A DNA stretch of 64,000 nt from Anaerolineaceae bacterium. Lineage in GTDB: Bacteria > Chloroflexota > Anaerolineae > Aggregatilineales > Phototrophicaceae. Where the stretch lies: the NCBI GenBank assembly GCA_020634135.1, contig JACKCG010000008.1, forward strand, positions 62,001 to 126,000, in the 5' to 3' direction. The position numbers and the translations under genes were made by a program. The notes under the pieces were generated by a model, which searched no databases, was not told the DNA's origin, and saw only the letters and a program-made list of their open reading frames with translations. Position 1 is the first letter of the stretch; each line of letters starts with the position of its first letter. Shown piece after piece: positions 35,701-44,155 of this stretch.

Positions 35701-36082
35701 GGGGGTGAACTAGGTTCGACGGGGGAGGTTGAGTCCGTACTGCGCGTCGCGGAGCCTGGCCGCGTTAAAACGGGCACGGCAATTAACTGCCAACAACAAC
35801 ACTTACGCTATGCCCGTCGCCGCCTAAGGCGATCTGACATAGCGCCAGCCTTGCGAGGCTGGCCGTCTGCCCCAGCCGTCGTCATCCGGGTGGATAGGCA
35901 GGCGTCACCAAAGATGCCGTGCGGTCTGTTGACGCCGATACGACAGGCCAAAGAACTATCGGCTAGCCACCGCCATACCCTGTCAGCCGGGGCTAGCGGG
36001 GGCGAAAGCTAAAGGGCTGACTACACGTGTAGACGTGCGTCCTCGAATCTTTCGGACACCGGTGCAACTCCGGTCACCTCCA
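35701..36082 (+). ncRNA. ssrA: transfer-messenger RNA
   Basis: tmRNA rescues stalled ribosomes and tags the unfinished protein for proteolysis. The 5' end GGGGGTGAACTAGGTTCGAC is the standard tmRNA start and pairs with the 3' CACCTCC (36075-36081) to form the tRNA-like acceptor; the T-arm reads GGTGCAACTCCGGTCACC-like. The tag frame is 35789-35827: GCC AAC AAC AAC ACT TAC GCT ATG CCC GTC GCC GCC TAA, giving ANNNTYAMPVAA. The CCA end does not appear to be encoded after the discriminator A at 36082. ClpXP/ClpAP-type proteases normally read such tags; a ClpC-like ATPase is at 54717. Confidence 0.97.
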
Positions 36083-36087
36083 CACAG

Positions 36088-36113
36088 CCCCGCCCACCCC
36101 GGCGGGGTTTTTG
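36088..36113 (+). terminator. intrinsic terminator of tmRNA
   Basis: CCCCGCC (36088-36094) pairs with GGCGGGG (36101-36107), followed by TTTTTG. It begins 5 nt after the tmRNA 3' end and stops just before the convergent acetyltransferase gene. Confidence 0.9.
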
Positions 36114-36116
36114 TTA

Positions 36117-36614
36117 TTAAGGGTTTATGATTGTGTTTTTAGGACGCATCATACCAATCATCGCTAGCCCGCTTTCCGGGTAAACGCCCAGGTCGGCCTG
36201 CATCAGGCGCTGAATTTCAGCATCCTGCATCTGTTCATGGGTTTTTGCCATCCGATCCTGCAAGAAACCCGGCAAATCAGTATCCGCTACGTGCTCAAAC
36301 CCGATAATCCCGTAAAACGGTTGCAGATGCTCCCAGGGCAGGCTGTAACAATCGATTTCGCCAATGTGCGCGACGAGTTGGAGCAGCATTTTCTTTCCCA
36401 GCCCCTGCCGCCGGTAAGTAGGCGCAATATCCATACCGCGCAGCACCAGAAAACCTTCTTCCGGGCACAACCGCACCACGCCAATTACAGTATGGTTGTC
36501 CTCCGCCAGCAGCAGGAAATCCTCGGGTTTTGCCTCCCGCCCGCGCCGCCGGCTGGCGTAATAATCGTTTACTCGTTCCACGTCGTCTGCTGTTCCCGCT
36601 CGCACGCTAACCAT
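36117..36614 (-). CDS. GNAT-family acetyltransferase
   Basis: A 165-residue N-acetyltransferase. Acetyl-CoA binding is shown by MDIAPTYRRQGLGKKMLLQL (Arg-Arg-x-Gly-x-Gly), preceded by VIGVVRLCPEEGFLVLRG and followed by the FYGIIGFEHV strand common to the fold. The substrate could be an amine, an amino acid or an N-terminus. The last 45 residues (ending IINP) extend beyond the minimal domain and are Met-rich. GAGGGAG precedes ATG 36614. It converges on tmRNA, separated by the shared terminator. Confidence 0.87.
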   Translation of the reverse strand: MVSVRAGTADDVERVNDYYASRRRGREAKPEDFLLLAEDNHTVIGVVRLCPEEGFLVLRGMDIAPTYRRQGLGKKMLLQLVAHIGEIDCYSLPWEHLQPFYGIIGFEHVADTDLPGFLQDRMAKTHEQMQDAEIQRLMQADLGVYPESGLAMIGMMRPKNTIINP

Positions 36615-36705
36615 GATCGCTCCCTCATCGCTAACTAAATTCTATTATAGCGATATAATTATTTTTCCGTGGCTGAGTCTATCGGATATAAGGCAGGCAT
36701 TCATT

Positions 36706-36840
36706 ACGGACGAGGCAGGCCTCGTCCCTACGAAACCTGACCTTAACAGGGCAAGCAGGGACAGGGTCTGCCTTGTCCACTGAAAAGGACTCTGGCAGCC
36801 CGACACCCGAACCTCTGCGGGGGCGTGGTATACCGCGCCC
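36706..36840 (+). repeat. composite of repeat family C and family A core
   Basis: Positions 36706-36810 (ACGGACGAGGCAGG ... GACACCCGA) match 40004-40105 closely. Directly after it comes the family A core GGGCGTGGTATACCGCGCCC (36821-36840). The 317-bp gap 36615-36931 holds this composite and no gene. Confidence 0.8.
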
Positions 36841-36931
36841 GTGCGGCCTCTCCCAACGGGGTTTTTGCTGAACGCCGCTGGAATCTGATCCCCCAGCCAT
36901 GCCCCCCATACAGAAACTGGTAAAACCCGGC

Positions 36932-38122
36932 TCAGCCGATTGCGGCGGCACGCGCAGCTTTAAAGTTCGGTAATGACTGTTCAATCATCTCGTCGTTGGC
37001 AGTCAGCGATAAACGGAAGTAACCGGGCATCTCAACAATCGTCCCCGGCAGGCACAGGATGTTATGCGTTGCCAGCGTCTCGGCAAACCCCCAGTCATCT
37101 TCAATCGGTGAGCGGGGCAGGAGATAGAAGGTGCCTTCTGGTGAATGCACATCGTAACCCATACCCTTCAGTTCGCCTACAAGCCAATCTCGTTTGTATT
37201 GCAGATGTTCTATATCAATGCTGAGTTTTTCGAGGTCGCCCAGAGCGTGCTGTAAGAGCGCGTTGGGAAACGCATAACCACCCACCACCTGCGAAATCAG
37301 AATAGCCTGGCGCATGGTTTCGCGCTCCGGCATCTCCGGCGGCAGCGCAATATAGCCGAGGCGCTGGCCGGGCGTGAGTAAGGTCTTGCCGTAGGTGTAC
37401 AACAGAAACGTATTGGGATAAACACCGGCTGGCGTCGTGAATTCGATACCATCGTACACAATCCGGCTGTAGGCCTCATCGGAGAGCAGATAGATCGTTC
37501 GCCCATTACGTTCACTGGCTTTTGTCAGGATCGCCGCCAGCCGTTCGAGGGTCGCTCTGGGGTAGATTTTGCCGGTTGGATTATTGGGCGAATTGACGAT
37601 AATCGCCCGCGTCTTACTGGTAATGGCGGCTTCAATTGCATCTAAATCCAGGTCAAAGGTTTCCGGGTCAATGGGAACCCGTACCGGAATGCCGCCCGGT
37701 GCGGTAATCAACATCTCATAGAAAAACCAGGGTGGCGTGATAAAGATCACCTCATCACCCCGATCCACGACAGTATCCAGTGCCAGTTTGATGGCTGCAA
37801 AGCCGCCGTTGGTCAGGGCAATGTCTTGCGGTTCAAAGGGAATGCCCCGTAAATGACGCAAGGACTCGGCCACAGCCTGCTGCGAGTCCGGTTCACTGAG
37901 TTTGTAGGCGTACCAATCTTTGTTGTGTGGGACACTCCATTTCCGCAATACCTCGCCAAAGGCCGGTAAGGGCATCTCTTGCGGATTGCCTACTGCAAAA
38001 TTACTGACCTTCGGATCGGCCATTGAGCGTGCAAAAAACTCGTGACTATAGAAGCGCAAAAAGCGTTGGATGGTCGCGCTCAATTCTCCAACACGGCTGG
38101 CAACGGGCGAATGCTGCGTCAT
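36932..38122 (-). CDS. PLP-dependent class I/II aminotransferase
   Basis: A 396-residue fold-type I aminotransferase moving an amino group between amino and keto acids with pyridoxal phosphate. Visible are the N-terminal NFAVGNPQEMPLP, the substrate-side WYAYKLSEP, cofactor residues in IIVNSPNNPTGKIYPRA and LLSDEAYSRIVYDG, the Schiff-base Lys in LYTYGKTLLTPGQRLGYI, and the Arg in GYFRLSLT. Length is normal. It resembles aspartate-aminotransferase-like enzymes; the specific substrate is unclear. GGAAGGAT is upstream of ATG 38122. No pathway gene adjoins. Confidence 0.9.
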   Translation of the reverse strand: MTQHSPVASRVGELSATIQRFLRFYSHEFFARSMADPKVSNFAVGNPQEMPLPAFGEVLRKWSVPHNKDWYAYKLSEPDSQQAVAESLRHLRGIPFEPQDIALTNGGFAAIKLALDTVVDRGDEVIFITPPWFFYEMLITAPGGIPVRVPIDPETFDLDLDAIEAAITSKTRAIIVNSPNNPTGKIYPRATLERLAAILTKASERNGRTIYLLSDEAYSRIVYDGIEFTTPAGVYPNTFLLYTYGKTLLTPGQRLGYIALPPEMPERETMRQAILISQVVGGYAFPNALLQHALGDLEKLSIDIEHLQYKRDWLVGELKGMGYDVHSPEGTFYLLPRSPIEDDWGFAETLATHNILCLPGTIVEMPGYFRLSLTANDEMIEQSLPNFKAARAAAIG

Positions 38123-38307
38123 TGCGTTTTATCCTTCCACTAAAGGTTAGCAAGGGTTGGAGCATCGGATAGGTGTAATTAATATATAGTGGCATGATAT
38201 TTGCCGCCAATCTAAAGAAGGTTCTTCATTTCAAGAGGACAAGTCCCTACCGGACACGCCGTTGCATGTCCCTACCGCGCCCGCCGGGCAGACGGCCTGC
38301 TCCGATG

Positions 38308-39123
38308 CTACTTTTCTCTCAACTCTTCTCCTTTGAGCAAGGTTTCCAGTTCGTCTACCAACGCATCCACGCAGCGGGCGGCTTCCCCCGGTTGATGCAC
38401 GGTAGCGTCCAGCAGCGCGGTGACGTGCGTCCGCATGTTGGGCGGCCTGTTGGGGCAGACCTGTTCGGCAGTCGCCAGGAGTCGCTTCTCGCCGGGGTGC
38501 GTCTGCCGGTTGACGGCAAACAGGATGTCAAAGTAGCTCGCCAGAAGCGCCGCCGTCCGGTGGTTCAGGCTTACCAGGTCATCCCGGCTGGCAGCTTTGG
38601 CGATCTGCGTGCGGTACGAGGGGAACACGTCGCGCAGCACCGGGAAATTAAGAGTAACAATCGCCCGCACCAGTTCGTCAGGATATGGCGCTTGCGCCCG
38701 TTCGTGCAGCCGCGCCAGCCATCCCTGCCGGTCATAGACCGGACGTGAGACGCGCATCGTGTGCCAGAAGCAGGTCGTATACCCCAGCCCGGCCTCATGC
38801 CGTGTCAGGACACGTTCCACCTGATCTGCCATCCACTCTGCCCCGAAAAACACGATGTCCATGTGCATCCCGGTTTCCCGGTCTACCCACTCCATCCCCG
38901 GCCCCCAGAAGTCAATAATCTGCACGGTGTCGGCGAACTCGCGCCCGATACCGTAGCGTGTCTCTCGTGACAGGTCGGTCTGCGTGTAAATATAGATGTC
39001 GGTATCCGATTGGGCATTGGCCGTCCCCGCCGCCTGTGACCCGCCCACGGCCACCGCTTCAACTTGGGGAAGCTGGGCGAAACGGGCGGCGATCTTCTCA
39101 ATTTGCTGGTTGATGTCAGGCAT
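38308..39123 (-). CDS. nucleotidyltransferase-fold protein, DUF4037-like
   Basis: A 271-residue protein with an N-terminal nucleotidyltransferase core: AVGGSQAAGTANAQSDTDIY gives the Gly-Ser and Asp-x-Asp metal site, and MHMDIVFFGAEW supplies the third acid. The C-terminal helical part (about 120-271) resembles DUF4037 proteins, with NHRTAALLASYFDILFAVNR. Members may adenylylate small molecules or proteins; antibiotic adenylyltransferases share the core. AAAGGAC is upstream of ATG 39123. A second, more divergent member of this superfamily is at 41469. Substrate unknown. Confidence 0.75.
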   Translation of the reverse strand: MPDINQQIEKIAARFAQLPQVEAVAVGGSQAAGTANAQSDTDIYIYTQTDLSRETRYGIGREFADTVQIIDFWGPGMEWVDRETGMHMDIVFFGAEWMADQVERVLTRHEAGLGYTTCFWHTMRVSRPVYDRQGWLARLHERAQAPYPDELVRAIVTLNFPVLRDVFPSYRTQIAKAASRDDLVSLNHRTAALLASYFDILFAVNRQTHPGEKRLLATAEQVCPNRPPNMRTHVTALLDATVHQPGEAARCVDALVDELETLLKGEELREK

Positions 39124-39161
39124 GATGTGTCCTTTTTGGGTCAGTTGTTGGTTATCAGGTG

Positions 39162-39743
39162 TCAGTTTTCGGTTGTCAGGAGTCGGCAGTCATTAAGCTT
39201 TTCAACAGTGAGGATATGTTTTGTTCGCGGAGTGTAATAGATTGCATACCGGACATTTTGTCGTAGCAGCCGATAGAGATGTCCTGAAATTTGAAGTTTG
39301 AGATTACCGATAATGACCTGATAATGTACACCATATTGTCGGGAATGGTATATGAAAAGACGAACCGGGCCTTCAACTACCTTTACGACTCCTTCAGTCA
39401 AATCTGCTCGTACCCTTCGCAGCTTTACTTCTGCGAAAACGCTCCAGACAAGGAAGATCACGACGATCAGCGTAATAATGGCAATCCGACTTGAAGCTGA
39501 GTCGCCCACTCGAATGCCATCCCAGACGGCTCTTGAAATCGCCAATGGCAATCCAATCCAACCCGCGTACCTTACCCATCTCCACAGGTCATGTTCATCT
39601 TGCAAGCGGTGGCATTGCCCAGCACTTAACTGACCATTCTGATTAACCAGTAGATCGGCCTCTGTGCTTTTTAACACGGCCATAAGTTGAGCGGGTTCAG
39701 GGTCAACATCCCATTCGTCTTTTTCGGTTACATCGAATACCAT
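39162..39743 (-). CDS. two-span membrane protein
   Basis: A 193-residue protein: about 65 soluble residues (LMAVLKSTEADLLVNQNGQL), a short hydrophobic region (YAGWIGLPLAISRAVW), a clear span (IAIITLIVVIFLVWSVFAE) and a basic cytoplasmic tail of beta strands (VKVVEGPVRLFIYHSRQYGV, ending in the LTVEKLNDCRLL segment). I do not recognise the family; the tail strands resemble PH-like membrane domains. ATG 39743 has GTGGGG upstream; ATG 39800 would extend it without a ribosome site. It follows the nucleotidyltransferase gene on the same strand in map order and may be independent. Confidence 0.6.
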   Translation of the reverse strand: MVFDVTEKDEWDVDPEPAQLMAVLKSTEADLLVNQNGQLSAGQCHRLQDEHDLWRWVRYAGWIGLPLAISRAVWDGIRVGDSASSRIAIITLIVVIFLVWSVFAEVKLRRVRADLTEGVVKVVEGPVRLFIYHSRQYGVHYQVIIGNLKLQISGHLYRLLRQNVRYAIYYTPRTKHILTVEKLNDCRLLTTEN

Positions 39744-40003
39744 TGCAGACCCCACGTCTATTATGCCTGAACCTTCATGCTGGTTGTACAAAGGGGCCAT
39801 ACTGTGATATGCGGCGCGTCATACCAATCTTCGGACAGCGTCTGACGGAGCAAATCGGGCAGATTCTCAGCAGTGCCCATGTTTGGTGGAGATTCTGCCA
39901 GTCAATGGCACCTAATCCTTGCAGCATCACGACCTCACTCTATATGTGCGATTGTTGTCATTTTCATGATACTGTGAAAATCGCACCGAGGGATGAATCC
40001 GCA

Positions 40004-40147
40004 ACGGACGAGGCAGGGTCCCTACGAAGCCTGACTTTAAACGGCACAAGTAGGGGCAGGGCCTGCCCTGTCCACTGAAAGGGACTCTTGCTGCCCTGCA
40101 CCCGATATGCTCTTGCCTCAAGACTCAGCACGCAAGACTCAGTACTG
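40004..40147 (+). repeat. composite of repeat family C and family D
   Basis: 40004-40105 matches 36706-36810 (ACGGACGAGGCAGG, CCCTACGAAGCCTGACTTTA, CCTGTCCACTGAAAGGGACT, CACCCGA). It is followed within 12 bp by the family D phrase (40117-40147), whereas the sister copy is followed by a family A core. This shows that the units join in different combinations. Confidence 0.8.
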
Positions 40148-40171
40148 CTTTTGCCCCGCCTCCCAAACAAC

Positions 40172-40196
40172 AAAAAAACCGCCGGGATAATCCGGC
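40172..40196 (-). terminator. intrinsic terminator of the methyltransferase gene
   Basis: GCCGG (40181-40185) pairs with CCGGC (40192-40196); on the minus strand a GG and seven T follow (A-run at 40172-40178). It is about 34 bp past the methyltransferase stop. Confidence 0.75.
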
Positions 40197-40229
40197 AGCG
40201 TGATGAGACGGGTGAAGGGGAAAATGCGC

Positions 40230-41165
40230 TTACTTCTTGCGCGCCGTGACCGCCACGATGTCATACGGGTTGATGTAAAGGGACTTTTCCGAGAGTTTGA
40301 AAGCTCGTTCTAACAGCCCCAGCGCCCCGGCGATGATCGGGGAGTACATGCCCAGCCGGTTGAGGAACAGCCGCATCGTCACGAATTTACCCACGTGGCG
40401 CACGTTGATAATCTCGCAGCCGGAGTCTTCCAGCATTTTCGAGAGCGTGCGGGCGGAGAAGTAATAGACATGCTCTTCGGAGAGCTTGAAGCCGACCCAG
40501 CGTTTTCCGGTCAGTTTGGCCGGGAGACTGTCCACGTCAGGGGTCGCCAACGAGATCACCCCGCCGGTACGCAGCAGCGAAACGGCCTTCTGAATATACA
40601 ACCTGGGGTCGGGGACATGCTCGATCACGTCCCACATCGTCACCAGGTCATACGCGCCTTCTGGATAGTCGAGCGTTTCCAGGCTGCCGTGCCGCACGTC
40701 CAGCCCGAACTTGTCGCTGGCATACTCCACCGCGAAGCCGGAGACATCCATCCCCTGCACCTGCCAGCCGCGTTTCTGCGCTTCGGAGATGAAGAAGCCC
40801 ACCGCGCAGCCCACATCCAGCAGTTTGCCACGCTCGATGTAGCGTTCCAGCCAGTTCAACCGCCCATTGAACGTCTGGCGGATATTCGGCTCATCTTTAA
40901 TGTAGTTGGTGTACCCCACCACGCCGGATTCGTCGTTATGGAAATAGGTTTCGCCGTAGAGCGCGTAGAGTTCGTGTGCATCGGGGCGGGGGCTGACAAA
41001 GACCAGCCCGCAGTTGTCACATTCGACCAGCCCCAATCCATTTTCCGGGCAGTAGGGGTGATTTTCCTGGCTGCCACACAGATTACAGGGAATATGGTTG
41101 CGGGTGACATCTTCCCGCACGCGGGGGGGATTCGATTTCATGTTGGTGACTTCTTCCGGCAGCAT
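40230..41165 (-). CDS. SAM-dependent methyltransferase with N-terminal zinc ribbon
   Basis: A 311-residue class I methyltransferase. Residues 20-50 form a treble-clef-like zinc site: CNLCGSQENH and ECDNCGLVFVSPRPDA. The SAM-binding core follows: GKLLDVGCAVGFFISEAQKR (motif I), VQGMDVSGFAVEYA (acidic end of strand 2), DLVTMWDVIEHVPDP (motif IV). This arrangement is common in sugar and O-antigen methyltransferases and in related ubiquinone-type enzymes. A C-terminal hydrophobic helix (YSPIIAGALGLLERAF) may contact membrane. GGAG is 5 nt before ATG 41165. Acceptor unknown. Confidence 0.87.
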   Translation of the reverse strand: MLPEEVTNMKSNPPRVREDVTRNHIPCNLCGSQENHPYCPENGLGLVECDNCGLVFVSPRPDAHELYALYGETYFHNDESGVVGYTNYIKDEPNIRQTFNGRLNWLERYIERGKLLDVGCAVGFFISEAQKRGWQVQGMDVSGFAVEYASDKFGLDVRHGSLETLDYPEGAYDLVTMWDVIEHVPDPRLYIQKAVSLLRTGGVISLATPDVDSLPAKLTGKRWVGFKLSEEHVYYFSARTLSKMLEDSGCEIINVRHVGKFVTMRLFLNRLGMYSPIIAGALGLLERAFKLSEKSLYINPYDIVAVTARKK

Positions 41166-41468
41166 ATACTCTCCGTGCCTGGACTATTACAAAACAGGTG
41201 CATTTTACTCCCCCTGCCAGGATATGGCAATGCCCTAAAAATACAGGGTATTTCACCGCTCCGGCAGCAACTCTCACGTATCCTGTGCAAACGGATTTTC
41301 CAACAGCGGCCATTTACTGCGGTCAATGTTCTGGTAGGGGATTGTCATGAGCGTCGTGTTGAGCACCCCGCCTGCATTACAGTACAATATCCCCCATAAT
41401 CCGCACCGGTTTCAGCGAAAAGGACATTCATTCCGATTCGGCCTTCAAATCCCGAAGCAAAACAGCCA
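41166..41468. other. 303-bp gap without recognised content
   Basis: Between the methyltransferase start and the convergently placed end of the nucleotidyltransferase-like gene. It should contain the methyltransferase promoter. I see no repeat copy and no credible gene. Confidence 0.4.
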
Positions 41469-42335
41469 TCAAATGCCCATGAACGTGATGCCCTCAAGCC
41501 CTATGATAAGGTCATCAACAGAGAACTCACCAGCAATGACCCGCATGGTCTCAATCATGAGCGAGCGCATGGTGGGCAGGAGGATTTCGGGGTCAGCTGT
41601 AGTCAGCAGAAGGTCAATAGCCGGGATCAGAGTCGGCGGCTTCTGAGTCATTTCTTGAATACCTTCGTTGTACCATTTCACATCCGGTATCCACAGCCTG
41701 TTATAGGCAAACAGAATATTGAGGATGCTCTTGATATTCGTCATTTGCCGCGTGCGCAAATCAACAAGCTGGCGGCGATATGCGGCGGCTTCTGCCAAAA
41801 AAACATCGGCAACCCCGATTTTCCAGCGCCAGAACGCTAGTTGCTGTTCGATAATGTTACGGCGCAGGGCATCGGGGTAATCCTGTATACGTGTTCTGTA
41901 TTTCTGAAGGCGAGGTGCATCACCAATCGGCACAAGATGCGACACCATCCAGGGGCCGGAAGGATCCTGTGGTAGTTGGTTGGCATCAAGCGCGGTGAAT
42001 ATCTCGTCTAACCGATTCCACGTCTGCCAAATGGTACAGACTTTGACACCATCTATGACATACTCAAGATAGAGCGCTTTATCCGGTTGTAATGACTCAC
42101 GCATGAGTTTCGCATCACTGCCTAAAGACTCAATCCATGTTTTGTAGATAGGAACATCCTGCAATTCGCCCATCCAGAAGGGGATTTCACAGTCGGAAAA
42201 TTGGTCAGCACAGCCCCGCGCTACTGAACCCGATACGGCAGCTTCATCGTATAGCGAGGTGGGACAGGATTCGATCAGCGTCATGGCATAGGTAAATAGC
42301 AATTGACTATGGCGGGTTGCGTTGGCAGGGAGCAT
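41469..42335 (-). CDS. divergent nucleotidyltransferase-like protein
   Basis: A 288-residue protein whose N-terminal part has the nucleotidyltransferase signature AVSGSVARGCADQFSDCEIP (Gly-Ser, then Asp-x-Glu in place of Asp-x-Asp). The rest is helical with ALRRNIIEQQLAFWRWKIGV and SILNILFAYNRLWIPDVKWY, similar in layout to DUF4037-type proteins. A clear third acidic strand is not seen, so activity is uncertain. GGAGGAACGCG-ATG is an unusually strong ribosome site, implying good translation. Divergent from the LysM gene remnant. Confidence 0.65.
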   Translation of the reverse strand: MLPANATRHSQLLFTYAMTLIESCPTSLYDEAAVSGSVARGCADQFSDCEIPFWMGELQDVPIYKTWIESLGSDAKLMRESLQPDKALYLEYVIDGVKVCTIWQTWNRLDEIFTALDANQLPQDPSGPWMVSHLVPIGDAPRLQKYRTRIQDYPDALRRNIIEQQLAFWRWKIGVADVFLAEAAAYRRQLVDLRTRQMTNIKSILNILFAYNRLWIPDVKWYNEGIQEMTQKPPTLIPAIDLLLTTADPEILLPTMRSLMIETMRVIAGEFSVDDLIIGLEGITFMGI

Positions 42336-42677
42336 CGCGTTCCTCCGTTCCTTCTATGATTTTTGACAAAACAGGTACTGTAACCCCGCCATCAAGCAAC
42401 TTTTTCTGCAACGCAGCGATAACTGGTTGGGAAGGGCGAAACCACATTGGTTTCCATATTGAGTATAGTGACACAAATCCGCATGGCCCAACTCGAATAA
42501 AATAGGGTATATATTTATCTCAGTGTAGCACGCTCTATCAAGCGCGTTTTTGCGTCTCGTGTTACACTGATGTTAAACTACATCCTGGTGTGGCTGTTGT
42601 TTGTTGTGCCAGCCGGATTACCGGAACTACACCACTAACCGGATTAAAGCATATCATACAGAGAAAAAGGAGTTCGT
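42336..42677. other. divergent promoter region
   Basis: A 342-bp gap between the nucleotidyltransferase-like gene (minus) and the LysM gene (plus). AT-rich around 42495-42520 (AATAAAATAGGGTATATATT). No gene or repeat identified. Confidence 0.35.
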
Positions 42678-44086
42678 ATGCGGCGGTCAATCTTGCTTAT
42701 CACTCTGCTGGCGCTCATGCTGGCGTTCGGCACAACGGCCTACGCCCAGGCGGGGGAAGTCGCGCACACAGTACAGCCAGGTGAGAACCTGTTCCGTATT
42801 TCCTTGCGTTACAACGTGGCAATGGCAACTATCGCAGCACGGAATGGGATTAACAACTGGAACTTGATTTTTGCCGGAACGGTGATTTATGTCCCCACCA
42901 GCGGGACAACTCCAGCGCCCGCAACGCCCGTACCGACGACGCCGACACCACCTACGACAGTCGAGTATATCGTTAAGGCTGGCGACACACTGAGCAATAT
43001 CGCCCGCCAGTTTAACACCACCGTTCAGGCGTTGGCGCAGTTGAACAATATCGTCAACCCCAACCTGATTTATCCCGGCACGAAACTGCTCATCAGCGGG
43101 ACACCCACTACGCCGACCCACCCGGCACGCCCACCACGCCAGCACGCCGGTTGCAGGCAGCTTTGGAAATGGGCAGGCAGGTCTTCAGTTTCTCCTACCC
43201 CAGCCAGATGAGTGGCGCGGGCATGACCTGGGCCAGACCCAGGTCGTCTATAACTCTGGGTGACCCCGCCGGTATCGCGCAGGGCGCGATTGCCGCCCAC
43301 AGCAACGGCTTCAAAAGTGCTGTTGAGCGTCAAGGAATCCGGCACAGATCGCCAGCAACCCGACCCAGTATTACCAGCAATTCGCTAATTTCCTGGGCGG
43401 CGTGGGCTGCGCTTGGGCCGGAAGCAATCGAAGTCTGGAATGAACAGAATATTGACCGTGAATGGCCGGCGGGACAGATCGGCGGCAGCGCGTATGCCCA
43501 GATGCTGGCGGCAGCGTACCAGGCGATCAAGAACGCCAATCCAAACGTCCTGGTGATTAGCGGCGCACCGGCGCCTACCGGTTTCTTTGGTGGCTGCTCC
43601 GCCAATGGCTGCGACGATGCGCCCTTCCTGCAGCAGATGGCACAGGCCGGCGCTGCGCAGTTCATGGACTGCCTGGGCATTCACTATAACGAGGGTATCC
43701 TCTCCCCGACTCAATCTACCGGCGACCCGCGCGGGAACGGCGGCCACTATACCCGTTACTATTCGGGCATGGTGAACACCTATGCCAGCGTTTTCCCCAG
43801 CAAGCCGCTGTGCTTCACCGAGTTGGGCTATCTCTCTGCAGACGGTTACGGCCCGCTCCCGCCAGGGTTTGAATGGGCGGTCAACACGTCGGCACAGGAA
43901 CAGGCCGTCTGGCTGGCCGAAGCGGTCACGCTTGCCCGCCAGTCCAACCGGGTACGCCTGCTCATCGTGTGGAACGTAGACGCCACCGAGTTCGGTGCTG
44001 ACCCGCAGGCCGGGTACGCCATCATCCGCCCGGATAACACCTGCAACGCCTGTGTGACAATGGGCGCGGCGATGGCCGGAAGTTAA
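42678..44086 (+). pseudogene. LysM-LysM-glycoside hydrolase gene broken by several frameshifts
   Basis: ATG 42678 (site AAAAAGGAG upstream) starts an exported protein: signal peptide (SILLITLLALMLAFGTTAYA), LysM 1 (HTVQPGENLFRISLRYNV), Pro/Thr linker, LysM 2 (YIVKAGDTLSNIARQFNT). From about 43115 to 43400 the reading frame changes several times; reading across frames recovers a coherent protein (QVFSFSYPSQMSGAGMTW, YNSGDPAGIAQGAI, TQYYQQFANFLGGV). From about 43405 to TAA 44086 the frame is intact and carries VWNEQNIDREW and CFTELGYL, the acid/base and nucleophile Glu of a clan-A glycosidase. LysM would bind cell-wall glycan. Gene decay or sequencing error cannot be told apart here. Confidence 0.8.
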
Positions 44087-44105
44087 ACAGCAGCAGTACA
44101 TACAA

Positions 44106-44141
44106 AAAGGGCAGTCCAACCGGGCTGCCCTTTGCTTTTTT
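44106..44141 (+). terminator. intrinsic terminator after the LysM-glycosidase gene
   Basis: AAAGGGCAG (44106-44114) pairs with CTGCCCTTT (44125-44133), followed by GCTTTTTT. It is 19 bp past the stop codon and lies just before the convergent HtrA-like gene. Confidence 0.9.
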
Positions 44142-44155
44142 CCGTACCTGCTCGC

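Larger units (their letters stand above)
39744..40229. other. 486-bp gap filled by repeats
   Basis: The first 250 bp hold no gene that I can support. 40004-40147 is a repeat composite and 40172-40196 a terminator. A possible 5' extension of the two-span membrane protein (to 39800) lies at its left end. Confidence 0.5.

Noticed and set aside
36088..36113. Encoded CCA end of tmRNA
   Set aside because: After the discriminator A at 36082 the sequence reads CACAGCC, so CCA is probably added after transcription.
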